DNA of 64,000 nt from Methanoculleus formosensis (GCF_025384765.1 NZ_VHLL01000001.1:558001-622000), one strand, 5' to 3'. Positions 53,964 through 64,000 are shown, numbered from the stretch's first letter. The notes: generated from the letters alone by a model not told the origin. Program-made: numbers and translations.

Positions 53964-55181
53964 TTACCCTCTCCGCTTCCTTCCCGCGAAGAGGAGGAGG
54001 AGCGCCGCCCCGGCAGCCGCCGCACCGAATCCCGGTGCCGCCGTCGGGGCGGGGTTCACCGGCTCCGTGATGCCGGCCAGCCAGGCGGCGCTGGTGTCGG
54101 GGGAGAGGAACCGGATGCCCGCAAGGGTGTAGCCGCCGGGAACGCCGGCAGCGCCGTAAACCCCGGTAGCGGTGAAGGCCGTGTTCCACAGGGGCATCCC
54201 GTCAGCATCCGTTCCGAGGACGAACCCCTCTCCGCTCCCCACGTTCGTGCCTGCAATCACATACCCGCCGGAGGGTCGCAGGGTGACGGCGTAGCCGGAG
54301 AGCCCCTCCATATTCCGGAGCCAGACCTGCTCTCCTTCTGCGTCGACGAGGCCATACCAGTAGTTGCCCGAGTAGACGAACCGCCCGTCATCGGTCTCCT
54401 TGACATCATAAACGACCGGGGCCTGGTAATTCTCATGCCAGAGCATGTTGCCGTCGGCATCCAGCCGGATCAGGAACGCGTCACCCATGTCGTTGTTGAA
54501 TGGCGACGTCGTGCCCCCGATGACATAGCCTCCGTCGGTGATCACGATTCCTGCATTCGCGGAGAGCCCCGGGAACGTTCGGTTCCAGACAGGCGTACCG
54601 TTGCCGTCGGTCTTCACGATGGCTGCCGTCGTATCGTTCGCCGACTCGGGTGGATCCCAGAGCCACCCGATGATGGCGTATCCGCCATCGTCGGTCGGGC
54701 GGACGGTTGAGATCCTCTCCCCCGGCAGGACCTTCCGCCACTCCTCCTCCCCGGCAGCATTGGTCTTGATCAGAAACGAGGTGCCCTGATAGATGATGGT
54801 CTGATCAACTACTGTTCTGGACATGTTGTAGGCACCGACGATGTACCCCCCGTCCCCCGTCTCTTCAACCGAGGCTGGTGCCATGTCGGGTATTCTCACG
54901 ACCCATTCTTCGTTCCCCTGCCTATCGGTCTTTACGAGCAGCAATTCTTCCCTGCCCCCGACCATCTGTGTGATAGTCGATCCGATGGCGATGAACCCGC
55001 CGTCCGCTGTCGGCGCAACGGCGTCGAACTTGTTGTTGCTCTCCGGTGCGAACGTCGCGTTCCAGGCGACCTCCGGTGAGGTCTCGCTCGCAGAGACGAT
55101 CCCTGCCGGCAGCACCGCCGCGATCAGCAGCGCCGCGAGGATCGTCCCCGACTTCCAGAAGTCTCGGACTTTCTTCGTCAT
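53964..55181 (-). CDS. Secreted repeat protein with PGF-CTERM anchor
   Basis: 405 aa. Signal peptide, then repeats of the form 'TADGGFIAIGST', 'TGDGGYIVGAYN', 'TDDGGYAIIGWL' and 'ITDGGYVIGGTT', which belong to a beta-propeller-like family common on archaeal surfaces. The C-terminus AAPGFGAAAAGAALLLLFAG with RKRRG is PGF-CTERM-like. I chose ATG 55181 over a GTG at 55193. It converges on the TolB/PKD gene, 18 bp apart. Confidence 0.78.
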   Translation of the reverse strand: MTKKVRDFWKSGTILAALLIAAVLPAGIVSASETSPEVAWNATFAPESNNKFDAVAPTADGGFIAIGSTITQMVGGREELLLVKTDRQGNEEWVVRIPDMAPASVEETGDGGYIVGAYNMSRTVVDQTIIYQGTSFLIKTNAAGEEEWRKVLPGERISTVRPTDDGGYAIIGWLWDPPESANDTTAAIVKTDGNGTPVWNRTFPGLSANAGIVITDGGYVIGGTTSPFNNDMGDAFLIRLDADGNMLWHENYQAPVVYDVKETDDGRFVYSGNYWYGLVDAEGEQVWLRNMEGLSGYAVTLRPSGGYVIAGTNVGSGEGFVLGTDADGMPLWNTAFTATGVYGAAGVPGGYTLAGIRFLSPDTSAAWLAGITEPVNPAPTAAPGFGAAAAGAALLLLFAGRKRRG

Positions 55182-55280
55182 GGAATCGATCACTGGTGCG
55201 ATGCGGCGCGCAAAAAGGGTAGTGGTTCGTCCCCGGCAATCCTTGCATTAATGAACGTGAACTTCCAATACCTTTAGCAC

Positions 55281-56291
55281 GTGTTGGCAACATTCGACGG
55301 AACCTGGGTGCGCCTCGGCGGTGAAGGGCGGACGCTCTACGAGCAGGGCGGCTACGGCAGGGTCGAGGGGACTGGTCTGCGCCTCTCTCCCGAGGAGGCG
55401 CTCTACCTCATGGAACGGGGCAAGATCGACGTGAAAGACTTCGGTTTCGATGCCCTGCTCGGCCTCTTCTCCGGCCAGCCGAACTTCATCCGCAGGTATC
55501 TCGTCTACCGCGACATCCGCGAACGGGGGTACGTGATCCAGTCCGGCCCGCAGGATTTCCGTGTCTTCCGCCGCGGCCACAAGCCCGGGGTCGGAAAGTC
55601 CCGGTACATGATCCGGGTTCTCTCCGAGCGGGACATCGTCAACTTCGACCGGTTGAGCCAGGACGTCCTTGCCGCGGTCAACATGAGGAAACAGTACCTC
55701 CTCGCGGTCGTCGACGACGAGGACGAACTGACCTACTACGAGGTGCGGGTGCAGGACCTCCCCGGGATCGGGGAGCCTGCGGGGTGCGCGACGCCGGTGG
55801 AGGCCACGCTCTTCGGGACCTACGCGCTCGCCCACCTGCCGCCGGGAACCCCGCTCGAAGAGGACTGGTACGGCAAGCGGCTCGATGCCGAGCGGCTGCT
55901 CCTCCGCCCGGTCGAGTCGATCTACCTGATGCGCAGAGGCTGCCTCTCGGTCGCGCGCGACGGCGAACCGATGACCCCCGAGCAGTTCTTCGACGCGGCG
56001 GCAGAGAAAGACGCCGAGATCCATGAAAAAGAACGGGTCTTCTCCGACCTCCGGGAGAAGGGCTACATCCCCCGGACGGGCTACAAGTTCGGCCACCACT
56101 TCCGCGTCTACTCGGGGAAAATGAGCCATTCCGAGATGCTCGTCCACGCGGTTCCATCCGGGACATCCGCGCCGATGAGCGGTGTCTCCCGCTCCGTCCG
56201 GCTTGCTCACAGCGTCAGAAAAAAGATGTTGTTTGCCTGCATATATAACACCGATATCAGGTACGTCGAATTTGCCCGAATAAAACTGTGA
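55281..56291 (+). CDS. endA: tRNA-splicing endonuclease (two-repeat homodimeric type)
   Basis: 336 aa, the length of the alpha-prime2-type enzyme with a tandem duplication. The C-terminal catalytic repeat has YIPRTGYKFGHHFRVYSG, SEMLVHAV and LAHSVRKKMLFACIYN, which supply the Tyr, His and Lys triad. The first repeat (ERGYVIQSGPQDFRVFRRGH) is structural. It starts at GTG 55281. It splices bulge-helix-bulge introns in tRNA precursors. Confidence 0.92.
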   Translation: MLATFDGTWVRLGGEGRTLYEQGGYGRVEGTGLRLSPEEALYLMERGKIDVKDFGFDALLGLFSGQPNFIRRYLVYRDIRERGYVIQSGPQDFRVFRRGHKPGVGKSRYMIRVLSERDIVNFDRLSQDVLAAVNMRKQYLLAVVDDEDELTYYEVRVQDLPGIGEPAGCATPVEATLFGTYALAHLPPGTPLEEDWYGKRLDAERLLLRPVESIYLMRRGCLSVARDGEPMTPEQFFDAAAEKDAEIHEKERVFSDLREKGYIPRTGYKFGHHFRVYSGKMSHSEMLVHAVPSGTSAPMSGVSRSVRLAHSVRKKMLFACIYNTDIRYVEFARIKL

Positions 56292-56301
56292 GCGTCAGCC
56301 C

Positions 56302-57558
56302 ATGCATTCAGAACTGAACCCGTGGTCGAGTAACCAGACCGTCGATGTGGATCGACTCTTTGCCGAGTTCGGCATCGAGCCGATCGGTGAGGCCGCAGAG
56401 AGGCTTCCCGAAGTACCGTCGTTTATGCGCAGGGGTATCGTCGTCGGACACCGGGACTACAACCTGGTGGCCGACGCCATCAAAAACCGCACCCCGTTTC
56501 ACGTGCTGACCGGGTTCATGCCTTCAGGCCTCCCGCACCTCGGGCACCTGATGGTCATGAAAGAGGTCGTCTGGCACGTCCGGCAGGGCGGAAACGGCTA
56601 CATCGCCATCGCCGACCGGGAAGCGCACGCGGTCCGCGGCATATCGTGGGAGAAGTGCCGCGAGTACGGGAAGGAGTATCTCAAGGCCCTCTATGCGCTC
56701 GGGTTCGAGGGCACGGCCTACTACCAGAGCAAGAACGAGCGCTTGAAGGACCTTGCGTTCGAGGCGGCCACGAAGGTGAACTTCTCGGAACTCGCGGCGA
56801 TATACGGGTTCGGGCCCGATACCTCGCTCTCCCATGCCATGAGCGTCGTCACCCAGGTTGCCGATATCCTCTTCCCGCAGCTCGACGCCGGCCCTGCGCC
56901 CACGATCGTCCCGGTCGGCCTCGACCAGGACCCGCATATCCGGCTCACCCGGGACGTGGCCTACAAACTCAGGCTCTTCACGGTCGAGGATCGCGGCGAC
57001 CATATCAGCGTCCGTTCAAAGAACGCATCTGAAGCGGCTATCGAGGCCGTGCACCGCGCTTTCCCCGGCTCGAAGAAGTATGCGGGCCACGTCGACGTCA
57101 CCGGCCTTCCGCAGGAGCAGGTCGAGGACGCCGTCAGGAAGATCGAGATCGCTCACGGCGGGTTCGGGTTCTACCTCCCTTCGTCGACCTACCACATCTT
57201 CATGCCCGGACTCCAGGGCGGGAAGATGTCGAGCAGCGTGCCCGAGAGTTTGTTCGGGTTCTACGAGCCCGATAAATCGGTCAGGAAGAAGGTGATGGGG
57301 GCGATGACCGGCGGGCGGATGACGCTTGAGGAACAACAGCGTCTCGGGGGCGAGCCGGACGCCTGCTCGGTCTATCTCCTGAATCTCTTCCACATGCTCG
57401 AGGACGACGTGGAGCTCGCCGACCTCCGCCGCCGGTGCGAGAGCGGCGAACTCACCTGCGGGCAGTGCAAGAAGGAGACGTATGAGCGCGTGCAGGCGTT
57501 CCTTGTGGAGTTACGGGATAAGATGGATTCAGTCGAGCATCTTGCAGAGGAGGTGTGA
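56302..57558 (+). CDS. trpS: Tryptophanyl-tRNA synthetase
   Basis: 418 aa, class I. The HIGH motif is GLPHLGHLM and the KMSKS motif is GGKMSSSVPE. The archaeal/eukaryal form is indicated by length and by GLDQDPHIRLTRDVAYKLRL. It lies 10 bp after endA and overlaps the pheS start by 1 bp. Confidence 0.95.
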   Translation: MHSELNPWSSNQTVDVDRLFAEFGIEPIGEAAERLPEVPSFMRRGIVVGHRDYNLVADAIKNRTPFHVLTGFMPSGLPHLGHLMVMKEVVWHVRQGGNGYIAIADREAHAVRGISWEKCREYGKEYLKALYALGFEGTAYYQSKNERLKDLAFEAATKVNFSELAAIYGFGPDTSLSHAMSVVTQVADILFPQLDAGPAPTIVPVGLDQDPHIRLTRDVAYKLRLFTVEDRGDHISVRSKNASEAAIEAVHRAFPGSKKYAGHVDVTGLPQEQVEDAVRKIEIAHGGFGFYLPSSTYHIFMPGLQGGKMSSSVPESLFGFYEPDKSVRKKVMGAMTGGRMTLEEQQRLGGEPDACSVYLLNLFHMLEDDVELADLRRRCESGELTCGQCKKETYERVQAFLVELRDKMDSVEHLAEEV

Positions 57559-59006
57559 TGGTGGAACTGACGCTGAACGAGAAGAGGCTCCTGGTCGCCC
57601 TGGAGGCGACCGGGTCGGTCGATGCGGCCGTCCTTGCGGAGAAGATGGATGCCCGCCGGGAAGCGGTGGTGCAGTACGCGAACCTCGCCGGGGAGCGGGG
57701 GCTTGTGGACGTGGATAAACACGTCTCCCGGCGGTATGTCCCGACGGAGGAGGGGCGGGCTTACATGGAAAAGGGTCTTCCCGAGCGGCAGGTGCTCGAG
57801 AGTTTCGAGGAGACGATCTCGATGCGCGACCTCCAGCGCCATCCGCTCGCAAAGATCGCGATCGGCTGGATGCGCAAGAAAGGCTGGATCGCCATCCGCG
57901 ACGGGGTCGTGGAGAAGACCGGCACGACCGCCCCGGGACCCGATGAGGCCGCGTTTGCACGGCTCTCCGGGAGCGGCGCGATCGAGGACGGCGTTGGGGT
58001 TGGCGATCTCGTGAAGCGCGGGCTCGCCATTGAGGAGGAGACCGTCGCCTACACCGTCTCGATCACACCCCGCGGCCGCGAACTCCTCGAGGCAGGGCTC
58101 GACCTCCGCGAAGAGGTCGAGACGCTCACCCGCGAGCAGATCCTCTCCGGCGAGTGGAAGGATCTCCCGCTCCGGCGCTACGACGTCACGAAACTCCCCC
58201 GGCGCGCCTACCCGGGCAAGACCCACCCCTACCAGCGCATCATCGACGAGATGCGCCGCACCCTCTTCGACATGGGTTTTGAGGAGATGGCGGGCGGGAT
58301 CGTGCAGAGTTCGTTCTGGAACTTCGACGCCCTCTTCCAGCCGCAGGATCACCCGGCGCGGGAGATGCAGGACACCTTCTTCCTCGGCGAACGCTGGCCG
58401 CTCCCGGCGGGGTACGAGTGCGTCCGGGATATGCACGAGCACGGCGGCGAGACCTCGTCCACCGGCTGGGGAGGCACCTGGAGCGCAGCGAAGGCAGAGC
58501 AGTGCGTGCTCCGGACGCACACGACGAGCCTCTCCATTCAGCACCTCGCCGCGAACCCGGAGCCGCCGGTACGGGCGTTCTGCATCGGCCGGGTCTACCG
58601 GAGGGAGGCGGTCGACCCCACCCACCTCGCGGAGTTCGAGCAGCTCGAAGGGATCGTGATGGACGAAGGAGTGAACTTCCGCCACCTCCTCGGGTTCTTG
58701 AAGGAGTTCTACGCCAAGATGGGCTTTGAGAAGGTCCGGTTCCGGCCGGGCTACTTCCCCTACACCGAACCCTCCGTGGAGCCGGAGGTCTACGTCGACG
58801 GGCTTGGCTGGGTGGAACTCGGCGGCGCGGGCATCTTCCGGGAGGAGGTGACCGCGCCCTTCGGGATCGAGCACCAGGTCCTCGCGTGGGGCCTCGGGAT
58901 CAGCCGGGTGGCGATGCTCCGGCTCGGGCTGCGGGATCTCCGGCAGCTCTACAGGAGCGACGTCGAGTGGGTCCGGGAGACGCCCACCTACGGCGGGAGG
59001 CGGTGA
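57558..59006 (+). CDS. pheS: Phenylalanyl-tRNA synthetase alpha subunit
   Basis: 482 aa. N-terminal winged-helix-type domains are followed by the class II catalytic core: [60 protein letters not shown] and [19 protein letters not shown] chose ATG 57558 with gaggaggtg before it. Coupled to pheT. Confidence 0.95.
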   Translation: MVELTLNEKRLLVALEATGSVDAAVLAEKMDARREAVVQYANLAGERGLVDVDKHVSRRYVPTEEGRAYMEKGLPERQVLESFEETISMRDLQRHPLAKIAIGWMRKKGWIAIRDGVVEKTGTTAPGPDEAAFARLSGSGAIEDGVGVGDLVKRGLAIEEETVAYTVSITPRGRELLEAGLDLREEVETLTREQILSGEWKDLPLRRYDVTKLPRRAYPGKTHPYQRIIDEMRRTLFDMGFEEMAGGIVQSSFWNFDALFQPQDHPAREMQDTFFLGERWPLPAGYECVRDMHEHGGETSSTGWGGTWSAAKAEQCVLRTHTTSLSIQHLAANPEPPVRAFCIGRVYRREAVDPTHLAEFEQLEGIVMDEGVNFRHLLGFLKEFYAKMGFEKVRFRPGYFPYTEPSVEPEVYVDGLGWVELGGAGIFREEVTAPFGIEHQVLAWGLGISRVAMLRLGLRDLRQLYRSDVEWVRETPTYGGRR

Positions 59007-59008
59007 GC

Positions 59009-60649
59009 ATGGCGATTATAACGTTACCCTACCGGTACCTGGAACGGCTGGCCGGAACCGACCGGCAGACGATCATCGACCGCGTTCCGATGATCGGGGC
59101 CGACATCGAGCGGATCGAGGAAGACCACGTGGACGTCGAGTTCTTCCCGGACCGCCCAGACCTCTACTCTCCCGAGGGCGTCGCCCGGGCGATGCGGGGG
59201 TTCCTCGGTATCGAAGAGGGGTTGCCGGCCTACGCCGTCCGCCCTTCCGGGATCACCTTCTCGGTCGACCCGGGGCTTGCCGGTATCCGGCCGTATCTCG
59301 GTTCGGCGGTGATAAGGAACGTCAACCTCGACGAGGAGGCGATCGAGAGCCTGATGGCCCTCCAGGAGGCCCTCCACTGGGCGGTCGGGCGCGGCCGGGG
59401 CAAGGTGGCGATCGGCGTCCATGATCTGGACGCGATCACGCCGCCGTTCCGCTACATCGCCTCGCCCCGGAGCCGATCGTTCGTCCCGCTGGACTTCGAG
59501 CGGGAGATGACGATGGAGGAGATGCTCGCCGACCACCCGAAGGGCCGGGACTACGCCCACCTGGTGGAGAACTTCGATCGTTTCCCGCTGATCGTCGATG
59601 CCGACGACCGGGTGCTCTCCTTCCCGCCGATCATCAACGGCGAGCTGACGAGGGTCACGTCGGCGACGAAGAACATCCTGCTCGACTGCACCGGCACCGA
59701 CAGAAAAGCGGTGATGACGGCGGTCAACATCATCTGCACGGCGCTCGCCGAGGCCGGGGCGACGGTCGAGAGTGTCACCGTCGAAGGAGAGGAGATGCCC
59801 ACGCTTGCGCCGACGGAGAGGGTCGTCTCGGTCGCGGAATGCTCCTCCCTCCTCGGCCTCCCTCTCACGGGAGAGGAGATCTCGCGACTTCTTTGCCGGA
59901 TGCGGTTCGGGGCGGAGCCTGACGGCGACTCACGGGTCCGGGTGCTCGTCCCCTGCTACCGCGCCGACATCCTCCATGACTGGGACATCTTTGAGGATGT
60001 GGCGATCGCCTACGGTTTCGAGAACTTCGATGCAGTCCTCCCGGCGACATCCACGGTCGCAGAGGAGCACCCGATCCCCGCCATCGCGGGAGCGGTAAGG
60101 TCGGTGATGATCGGCCTCGGGTATCTTGAGATGATGCCGTTCACCCTCGCGAGCGAACGGGTGCTGTATGAGAAGATGCAGCGCGAGCCCGCTCCCGGAA
60201 CCCTCCGTCTGCTCCACCCGATCAGCGAGGAGCAGACGGTGGTCCGGACCGACCTCCTCCCTCTCCTGATGGAGATGCTTCAGGCGAACAAGCACCGCGA
60301 ACTCCCGCAGCGGCTCTTCACGGTGGGCGATGTGGTCGAGGACTGCGTCACCTCCCAGCGGGCCGCGGCGGTGAGCATCCACCCGGCGGCTGACTTCTCC
60401 GAGGCCTATGCGGCGGCGGACGTCCTCTGCCGGGAGCTCTCGCTCTCCTACACGGTCACGGAGTCGGCCGATCCGGCGTTCCTCGACGGCCGCCGTGGCG
60501 ATATCGTCGTCGACGGGAGAATAGTGGGGGTCTTCGGGGAGATTCACCCGGCCGTTCTCAGGGCGTTCGACCTCGAGCACCCGGTCGCGGCGCTCGCGCT
60601 CGACCTTACAGCCGTACCGGGATACCCCGCTCTGCCAGGTACTCCTTGA
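59009..60649 (+). CDS. pheT: Phenylalanyl-tRNA synthetase beta subunit
   Basis: 546 aa, the shorter archaeal/eukaryal form without the tRNA-binding and anticodon-recognition extensions of bacteria. B3/B4 and B5 parts are visible ([58 protein letters not shown]). It starts 2 bp after pheS. Its 3' end overlaps the convergent hisF by 44 bp, which is unusual but leaves both frames intact. Confidence 0.93.
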   Translation: MAIITLPYRYLERLAGTDRQTIIDRVPMIGADIERIEEDHVDVEFFPDRPDLYSPEGVARAMRGFLGIEEGLPAYAVRPSGITFSVDPGLAGIRPYLGSAVIRNVNLDEEAIESLMALQEALHWAVGRGRGKVAIGVHDLDAITPPFRYIASPRSRSFVPLDFEREMTMEEMLADHPKGRDYAHLVENFDRFPLIVDADDRVLSFPPIINGELTRVTSATKNILLDCTGTDRKAVMTAVNIICTALAEAGATVESVTVEGEEMPTLAPTERVVSVAECSSLLGLPLTGEEISRLLCRMRFGAEPDGDSRVRVLVPCYRADILHDWDIFEDVAIAYGFENFDAVLPATSTVAEEHPIPAIAGAVRSVMIGLGYLEMMPFTLASERVLYEKMQREPAPGTLRLLHPISEEQTVVRTDLLPLLMEMLQANKHRELPQRLFTVGDVVEDCVTSQRAAAVSIHPAADFSEAYAAADVLCRELSLSYTVTESADPAFLDGRRGDIVVDGRIVGVFGEIHPAVLRAFDLEHPVAALALDLTAVPGYPALPGTP

Positions 60650-61412
60650 CCTGGCGGACGGTGAACTCGCCGTAGTGGAAGACGCTTGCCGCAAGGCAGG
60701 CGTCGGCCTTTCCTTCCGTGAACCCTTCGTAGAAGTGGTCGAGCGTCCCCACGCCGCCGCTCGCGACGACCGGAACCCCGACCGCCTCCGAGACCGCTCT
60801 CGTGACCGGGATATCGAACCCCTCCTTCGTCCCGTCGGTCTCCATGCTGGTGAGCAGGATCTCCCCCGCCCCGCGCTCCTCGGCCTCCCTCGCCCAGGCG
60901 ACGGCGTCAAGCCCCGTCCCCCGGCTTCCGCCGTGGGTGACGACCTCGTACCAGCACTCCCGGCCGTCGGCGAGGGCGATCGGGGTCTTTCCCGGCAGCA
61001 TCTCGTAGTTTCGCCGGACATCGACGGCGACGACGATGCACTGGGTCCCGAACCGTTCCGCTCCCTCCGAGATCAGGCCCGGGTCGGCGACGGCGCTCGA
61101 GTTGATGCTCACCTTGTCCGCACCCGCCCGGAGGATCCGGCTCATCTCACCGATCGTCCGGATACCGCCGCCGACGGTGAGCGGGAGGAAGAGTTCGTCG
61201 GCCGCACGCTGCACGACATCGACGATCGTGCTCCGGTCCTCTTGTGTGGCGGCGATGTCGAGGAAGACCACCTCGTCCGCGCCCTGCTCGTTGTAGCGCT
61301 GGGCGAGTTCCACGGGATCACCGGCGTCCCGCAGGCCGACGAAGTGCGTACCCTTGACGACCCGCCCGTCCTTGAGGTCCAGGCAGGGGATGATCCGCTT
61401 GGTCAAAACCAT
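60606..61412 (-). CDS. hisF: Imidazole glycerol phosphate synthase subunit HisF
   Basis: 268 aa TIM barrel. It forms the imidazole ring and AICAR from PRFAR and ammonia in histidine biosynthesis. Motifs are [50 protein letters not shown] and [16 protein letters not shown]. No other his gene is adjacent. It converges on and overlaps pheT. Confidence 0.95.
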   Translation of the reverse strand: MVLTKRIIPCLDLKDGRVVKGTHFVGLRDAGDPVELAQRYNEQGADEVVFLDIAATQEDRSTIVDVVQRAADELFLPLTVGGGIRTIGEMSRILRAGADKVSINSSAVADPGLISEGAERFGTQCIVVAVDVRRNYEMLPGKTPIALADGRECWYEVVTHGGSRGTGLDAVAWAREAEERGAGEILLTSMETDGTKEGFDIPVTRAVSEAVGVPVVASGGVGTLDHFYEGFTEGKADACLAASVFHYGEFTVRQVKEYLAERGIPVRL

Positions 61413-61560
61413 GCTTAGTGGGTTTGAAGGCGAAGGTGATGAGGGTTTCTCACGTCCCCGATGAAACTCGCCGCACCCCTCACGTTTAAGTAATCATGAA
61501 CGATACTTTTACAGGCAAACCGGAGGATATCCGGGCGGGATAAGAGGTCTGGTGGTTTTT

Positions 61561-62787
61561 ATGGAGTCTGGGGATCTAAAGATTGCGTGGGCGCGGCAGT
61601 ATATGCCGGTGCTCTCGTCCATTCGGAAGCGTTTTGTCGAGGAGAAGCCGTTTGCCGGCATGACTGTCGGCATGGCCCTGCACGTCGAGGCGAAGACCGC
61701 GGTGCTGGTCGAGACGCTCGCGGCAGGCGGGGCCGAGGTGCACATCACGGGGTGCAACCCCCTCTCGACCCAGGACGACGTCTCGACGGCGCTCGGGACC
61801 CGGGAAGGCATTCACTCCTACGCCCGCCGGGGAGCGAGCGTCGAGGAGTACTACGCGGCCATCGACCGGGTGCTCGACGCCCGTCCCGCGATCACCATCG
61901 ACGACGGGATGGACCTGATCTACCGCATCCACACCGAGCGACGGGATGTCCTCGATGCCGTCATCGGCGGGTGCGAGGAGACGACGACCGGCATCCACCG
62001 GCTCCGCGCGATGGCACAGGAGGGAGCGCTCAGGTTCCCGGTCGTCGCCGTCAACGACACCCCGATGAAGCACTTCTTCGACAACGTCCACGGGACCGGG
62101 GAGAGTTCGCTTGCGTCGGTCATGATCACCACGAACGTCCTCATCGCCGGCAAGAGGTTCGTCGTCGCCGGTTACGGCTACTGCGGCCGGGGGCTCGCGC
62201 AGAAGGCCCGGAGCCTCGGCGCCCGGGTCATCGTGACGGAAGTGGATCCCCGTCGGGCGCTCCAGGCGCACATGGACGGGTTCGACGTCACGACGATGGA
62301 CGATGCGGCACCGCTCGGCGACATCTTCGTCACCACCACCGGGAACACGGGCATCCTCACGGAGCGGCACTTCCCGACCCTGAAGGACGGCGCAATCCTC
62401 GCGAACGCCGGCCACTTCAATGTCGAGATCGACGTCGACTGGCTTGCGGCGAACGCGGACTCTACGGTTCACCGGGACGGCATCGACACCTACGTGCTCG
62501 ATGGGAAGGCCGTCCACGTCCTCGCCGAGGGAAGGCTCGTGAACCTCGCGACGCCGAAGGGCATGGGCCACCCCGTCGAAGTGATGGACCTGAGTTTCGC
62601 CGTCCAGGCGCTCTCCGCCGAGTTCATCGCGAAGCACGGCCGCGAGCTCGCTCCCGGCGTCCACGACGTCCCGTCCGTCATCGATGAAGGGATAGCGCGG
62701 CTGAAACTCGCCACGCTCGGTATCTCGATCGACCGGCTGACGCCCGAGCAGGTGACCTACATGGGCAGCTGGACGATCGGGACGTAG
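61561..62787 (+). CDS. ahcY: S-adenosyl/S-inosylhomocysteine hydrolase
   Basis: 408 aa. NAD-dependent hydrolase that removes homocysteine nucleosides. Visible are ITGCNPLSTQDDVSTAL, DDGMDLIYRIH, CEETTTGIHRLRAMA, the NAD motif VVAGYGYCGRGLAQKARSLG, and NAGHFNVEID. Methanogen members can prefer S-inosylhomocysteine, so the exact substrate is open. I chose ATG 61561 over GTG 61552. The enzyme supports the many SAM-dependent steps of cofactor and MCR modification. Confidence 0.93.
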   Translation: MESGDLKIAWARQYMPVLSSIRKRFVEEKPFAGMTVGMALHVEAKTAVLVETLAAGGAEVHITGCNPLSTQDDVSTALGTREGIHSYARRGASVEEYYAAIDRVLDARPAITIDDGMDLIYRIHTERRDVLDAVIGGCEETTTGIHRLRAMAQEGALRFPVVAVNDTPMKHFFDNVHGTGESSLASVMITTNVLIAGKRFVVAGYGYCGRGLAQKARSLGARVIVTEVDPRRALQAHMDGFDVTTMDDAAPLGDIFVTTTGNTGILTERHFPTLKDGAILANAGHFNVEIDVDWLAANADSTVHRDGIDTYVLDGKAVHVLAEGRLVNLATPKGMGHPVEVMDLSFAVQALSAEFIAKHGRELAPGVHDVPSVIDEGIARLKLATLGISIDRLTPEQVTYMGSWTIGT

Positions 62788-62796
62788 ACTGTCCCT

Positions 62797-62821
62797 TTTA
62801 CCCTGGAAGTTCCGGGGTAAA
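62797..62821 (+). terminator. Hairpin after the homocysteine-nucleoside hydrolase
   Basis: tttaccc and gggtaaa form a 7-bp stem, 10 bp after the stop, with a tttt run just before it. It is a possible terminator or processing site. Confidence 0.35.
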
Positions 62822-62864
62822 TCCACGGCGAGGAGAGATAGACCTGTCTGGACCAGGTGTGCCG

Positions 62865-63257
62865 TCACGACCTGCGAGCGTCCTCGCCGCCATCCGTCCG
62901 CACCATGAACCCGTGGCTGCACTCGCAGCATCGGTACTGTGTGTAGATGCCGCGCTCGGCGGCATTGACAACCCCGATACATTCTCCCGGAGACCCGCAC
63001 CGAGGGCACACCGGTCTTTTGCCATCGAACCAACGGCCGCATCGAAGGCACTGGTGAGGGGTATGTACCTCCGGATCGACGGCAACGGCATCCTCGATGT
63101 AGCGTCGGCACCCACAGAAGGGACAGGGAGCGCGGGTGCCGTCCCCGTTGTCATCCGGCGGGCATGTGATCCCTGTCCTCCGATCCGAACCGCGCACACG
63201 GCACCCCCTCCTGCTTTGCATGAGGTCGATCTCCTCTAATGGAGTTTCTTCTTGCAT
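62865..63257 (-). CDS. Multi-zinc-ribbon protein, 130 aa
   Basis: Four CxxC-type knuckles: CPFCGC, CLRCGRWF, CPRCGSPG and CCECSHGF. They make two zinc ribbons in the C-terminal two thirds. The ATG at 63257 has aggagatt just upstream. It reads away from the ribbon-helix-helix gene across about 155 bp. Such ribbons occur in nucleic-acid-binding adaptors, but the specific function is unknown. Confidence 0.6.
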   Translation of the reverse strand: MQEETPLEEIDLMQSRRGCRVRGSDRRTGITCPPDDNGDGTRAPCPFCGCRRYIEDAVAVDPEVHTPHQCLRCGRWFDGKRPVCPRCGSPGECIGVVNAAERGIYTQYRCCECSHGFMVRTDGGEDARRS

Positions 63258-63411
63258 TTCAATCTCCTATCCGCGGTTTTCGGCAAGTCGAAACCGGCCA
63301 GCCCGCTCTGTCGCATACATCGGTGTTGGGCTACCGACGGCTTAATGATACCTATGGGTATCTCATGGTATCTTGCCGGAAAAATAAAAACAATGTAATA
63401 TAATCGTTCAA

Positions 63412-63714
63412 ATGGAATCTCTGAATGGAATAATGGGTCTTCCCGACAGCGTCTCAAGCAAACAGGTGGGCGTACGACTGCCAGGTCACCTCTACCGGTG
63501 GCTGAAGGATAAAGTTGACAACGGCGAGTACTCGAATATGGCACAGTCCGTCATCGGGGAACTGACGAAGGTCAAGACGCTCGAAGAGGCTCGATGCCGG
63601 GAGACCACGGCATACGGCATTTATGAGGATGAACCCCTCTCCCGTATGGTGAACGAGCGCATTGAGGGGGTCCGCCGCGAGCTCCTTGATGAAGTGAAAC
63701 GGCGGCGTGCCTGA
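63412..63714 (+). CDS. Ribbon-helix-helix (CopG/ParD-like) protein
   Basis: 100 aa. The N-terminal strand-helix-helix (KQVGVRLPGHLYRWLKDKVD, GEYSNMAQSVIGELTKV) is typical of RHH DNA-binding proteins, and a long charged helical tail follows. AT-rich sequence (aataaaaacaatgtaatata) just before the ATG could be the promoter of a nearly leaderless mRNA. No toxin gene follows in the window, so it may be a lone regulator or orphan antitoxin. Confidence 0.65.
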   Translation: MESLNGIMGLPDSVSSKQVGVRLPGHLYRWLKDKVDNGEYSNMAQSVIGELTKVKTLEEARCRETTAYGIYEDEPLSRMVNERIEGVRRELLDEVKRRRA

Positions 63715-63898
63715 TCGTCGATCATTCGCCCGGCTGGGTGCGTCTTTCTGCGGCCGTACCGGTCGTGCGGCACCCCTGTGTGAGGCGGGAAATCTTCTTG
63801 CTCCGGGACGATCGACCCGAAAATCCGGTAGTGCCCTACGAAACAACTGGTTATCTGAGATCCCATCCCGGTGTTCCCGCTTGCATGCTGGTCAGGTG

Positions 63899-63990
63899 CA
63901 CGGCTTTCCATCGGGTATCGCCATGACTGCCCCCGCCCTTGAGGAGCGGGGGAGGAGCGCGAAGCGCGGGTGGGGTGGGGTGGGGTTGAT
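63899..63990. repeat. Dispersed GC-rich repeat, copy at the right edge
   Basis: Begins cacggctttccatcgggtat, then cgccatgactgcccccgccc, a hairpin cccgcccttgaggagcggg and gcgaagcgcgggtggggtgg. About 85 bp match 41439-41524 closely. The copy continues past the window. Confidence 0.65.
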
Positions 63991-64000
63991 GACGGGCACG

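Noticed and set aside
63412-63714. RHH protein as half of a toxin-antitoxin pair
   Set aside because: No toxin-like frame follows or precedes it; the next 280 bp hold no credible gene and end in a dispersed repeat copy.
1-64000. tRNA genes, rRNA genes and CRISPR arrays
   Set aside because: I looked through the intergenic regions for T-loop sequences, rRNA segments and regularly spaced direct repeats and found none that hold up. A covariance-model scan would be decisive.

Overview
The window is chromosomal DNA of a hydrogenotrophic methanogenic archaeon, most likely a GC-rich member of Methanomicrobiales (Methanoculleus-like). It carries complete mtr and mcr operons, a tungsten/molybdenum formylmethanofuran dehydrogenase cluster joined to heterodisulfide reductase, ftr, a coenzyme B biosynthesis cluster, an S-inosyl/adenosylhomocysteine hydrolase and many PGF-CTERM-like cell-surface proteins. 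The genus is an inference from gene content; no database search was possible.

Layout. 1-2.4 kb: the end of an ECF-type transporter (fused ATPase, then the T component) and a small unknown protein. 2.5-13.4 kb (minus strand): a surface and transport locus with a 1137-aa PQQ-propeller protein carrying three transcobalamin-like (DUF4430) domains, a protein fusing an alpha/alpha toroid to a BtuF-like binding domain, a beta-propeller protein, a TIM-barrel protein, then a second BtuF, BtuD and BtuC. I read it as an extracytoplasmic corrinoid-capture system that resembles a split intrinsic factor/transcobalamin. 13.5-16 kb: a SelB-like protein, a toxin-antitoxin pair and a repeat-rich gene-free stretch.

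16-40 kb is the methanogenesis core, nearly all on the minus strand. Going upstream from 16 kb it holds a three-gene GTPase/soluble ABC ATPase/DUF364 unit, mtrEDCBAF with an MtrA-MtrG fusion and mtrH, mcrBDCGA, and a ten-gene operon fwdG-fwdF-hdrC-hdrB-hdrA-mvhD-fwdD-fwdB-fwdA-fwdC. The ten-gene operon links the first step (CO2 reduction to formylmethanofuran) to the last (heterodisulfide reduction). ftr (plus strand, 40 kb) performs the second step. The mtr operon has an unusual structure: the cytoplasmic corrinoid domain of MtrA is present twice, with about 500 bp almost identical, once as normal MtrA and once fused to the MtrG tail.

41.8-50.4 kb (plus strand) is a tightly overlapping operon for coenzyme B. 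It begins with two marker-protein-11-type paralogs, a radical SAM protein and an IorA-like thiamine-diphosphate protein, followed by aksA, aksD, aksE, an unrecognised 273-aa protein and aksF. The TPP and radical SAM proteins are candidates for the poorly assigned late steps (2-oxosuberate decarboxylation, thiol formation). 50.4-64 kb holds endonuclease IV, two surface proteins, tRNA-splicing endonuclease, trpS, pheS, pheT, hisF, the homocysteine-nucleoside hydrolase, a zinc-ribbon protein and a ribbon-helix-helix protein. A GC-rich dispersed repeat family occurs near 15.4, 41.1-41.6 and 63.9 kb.
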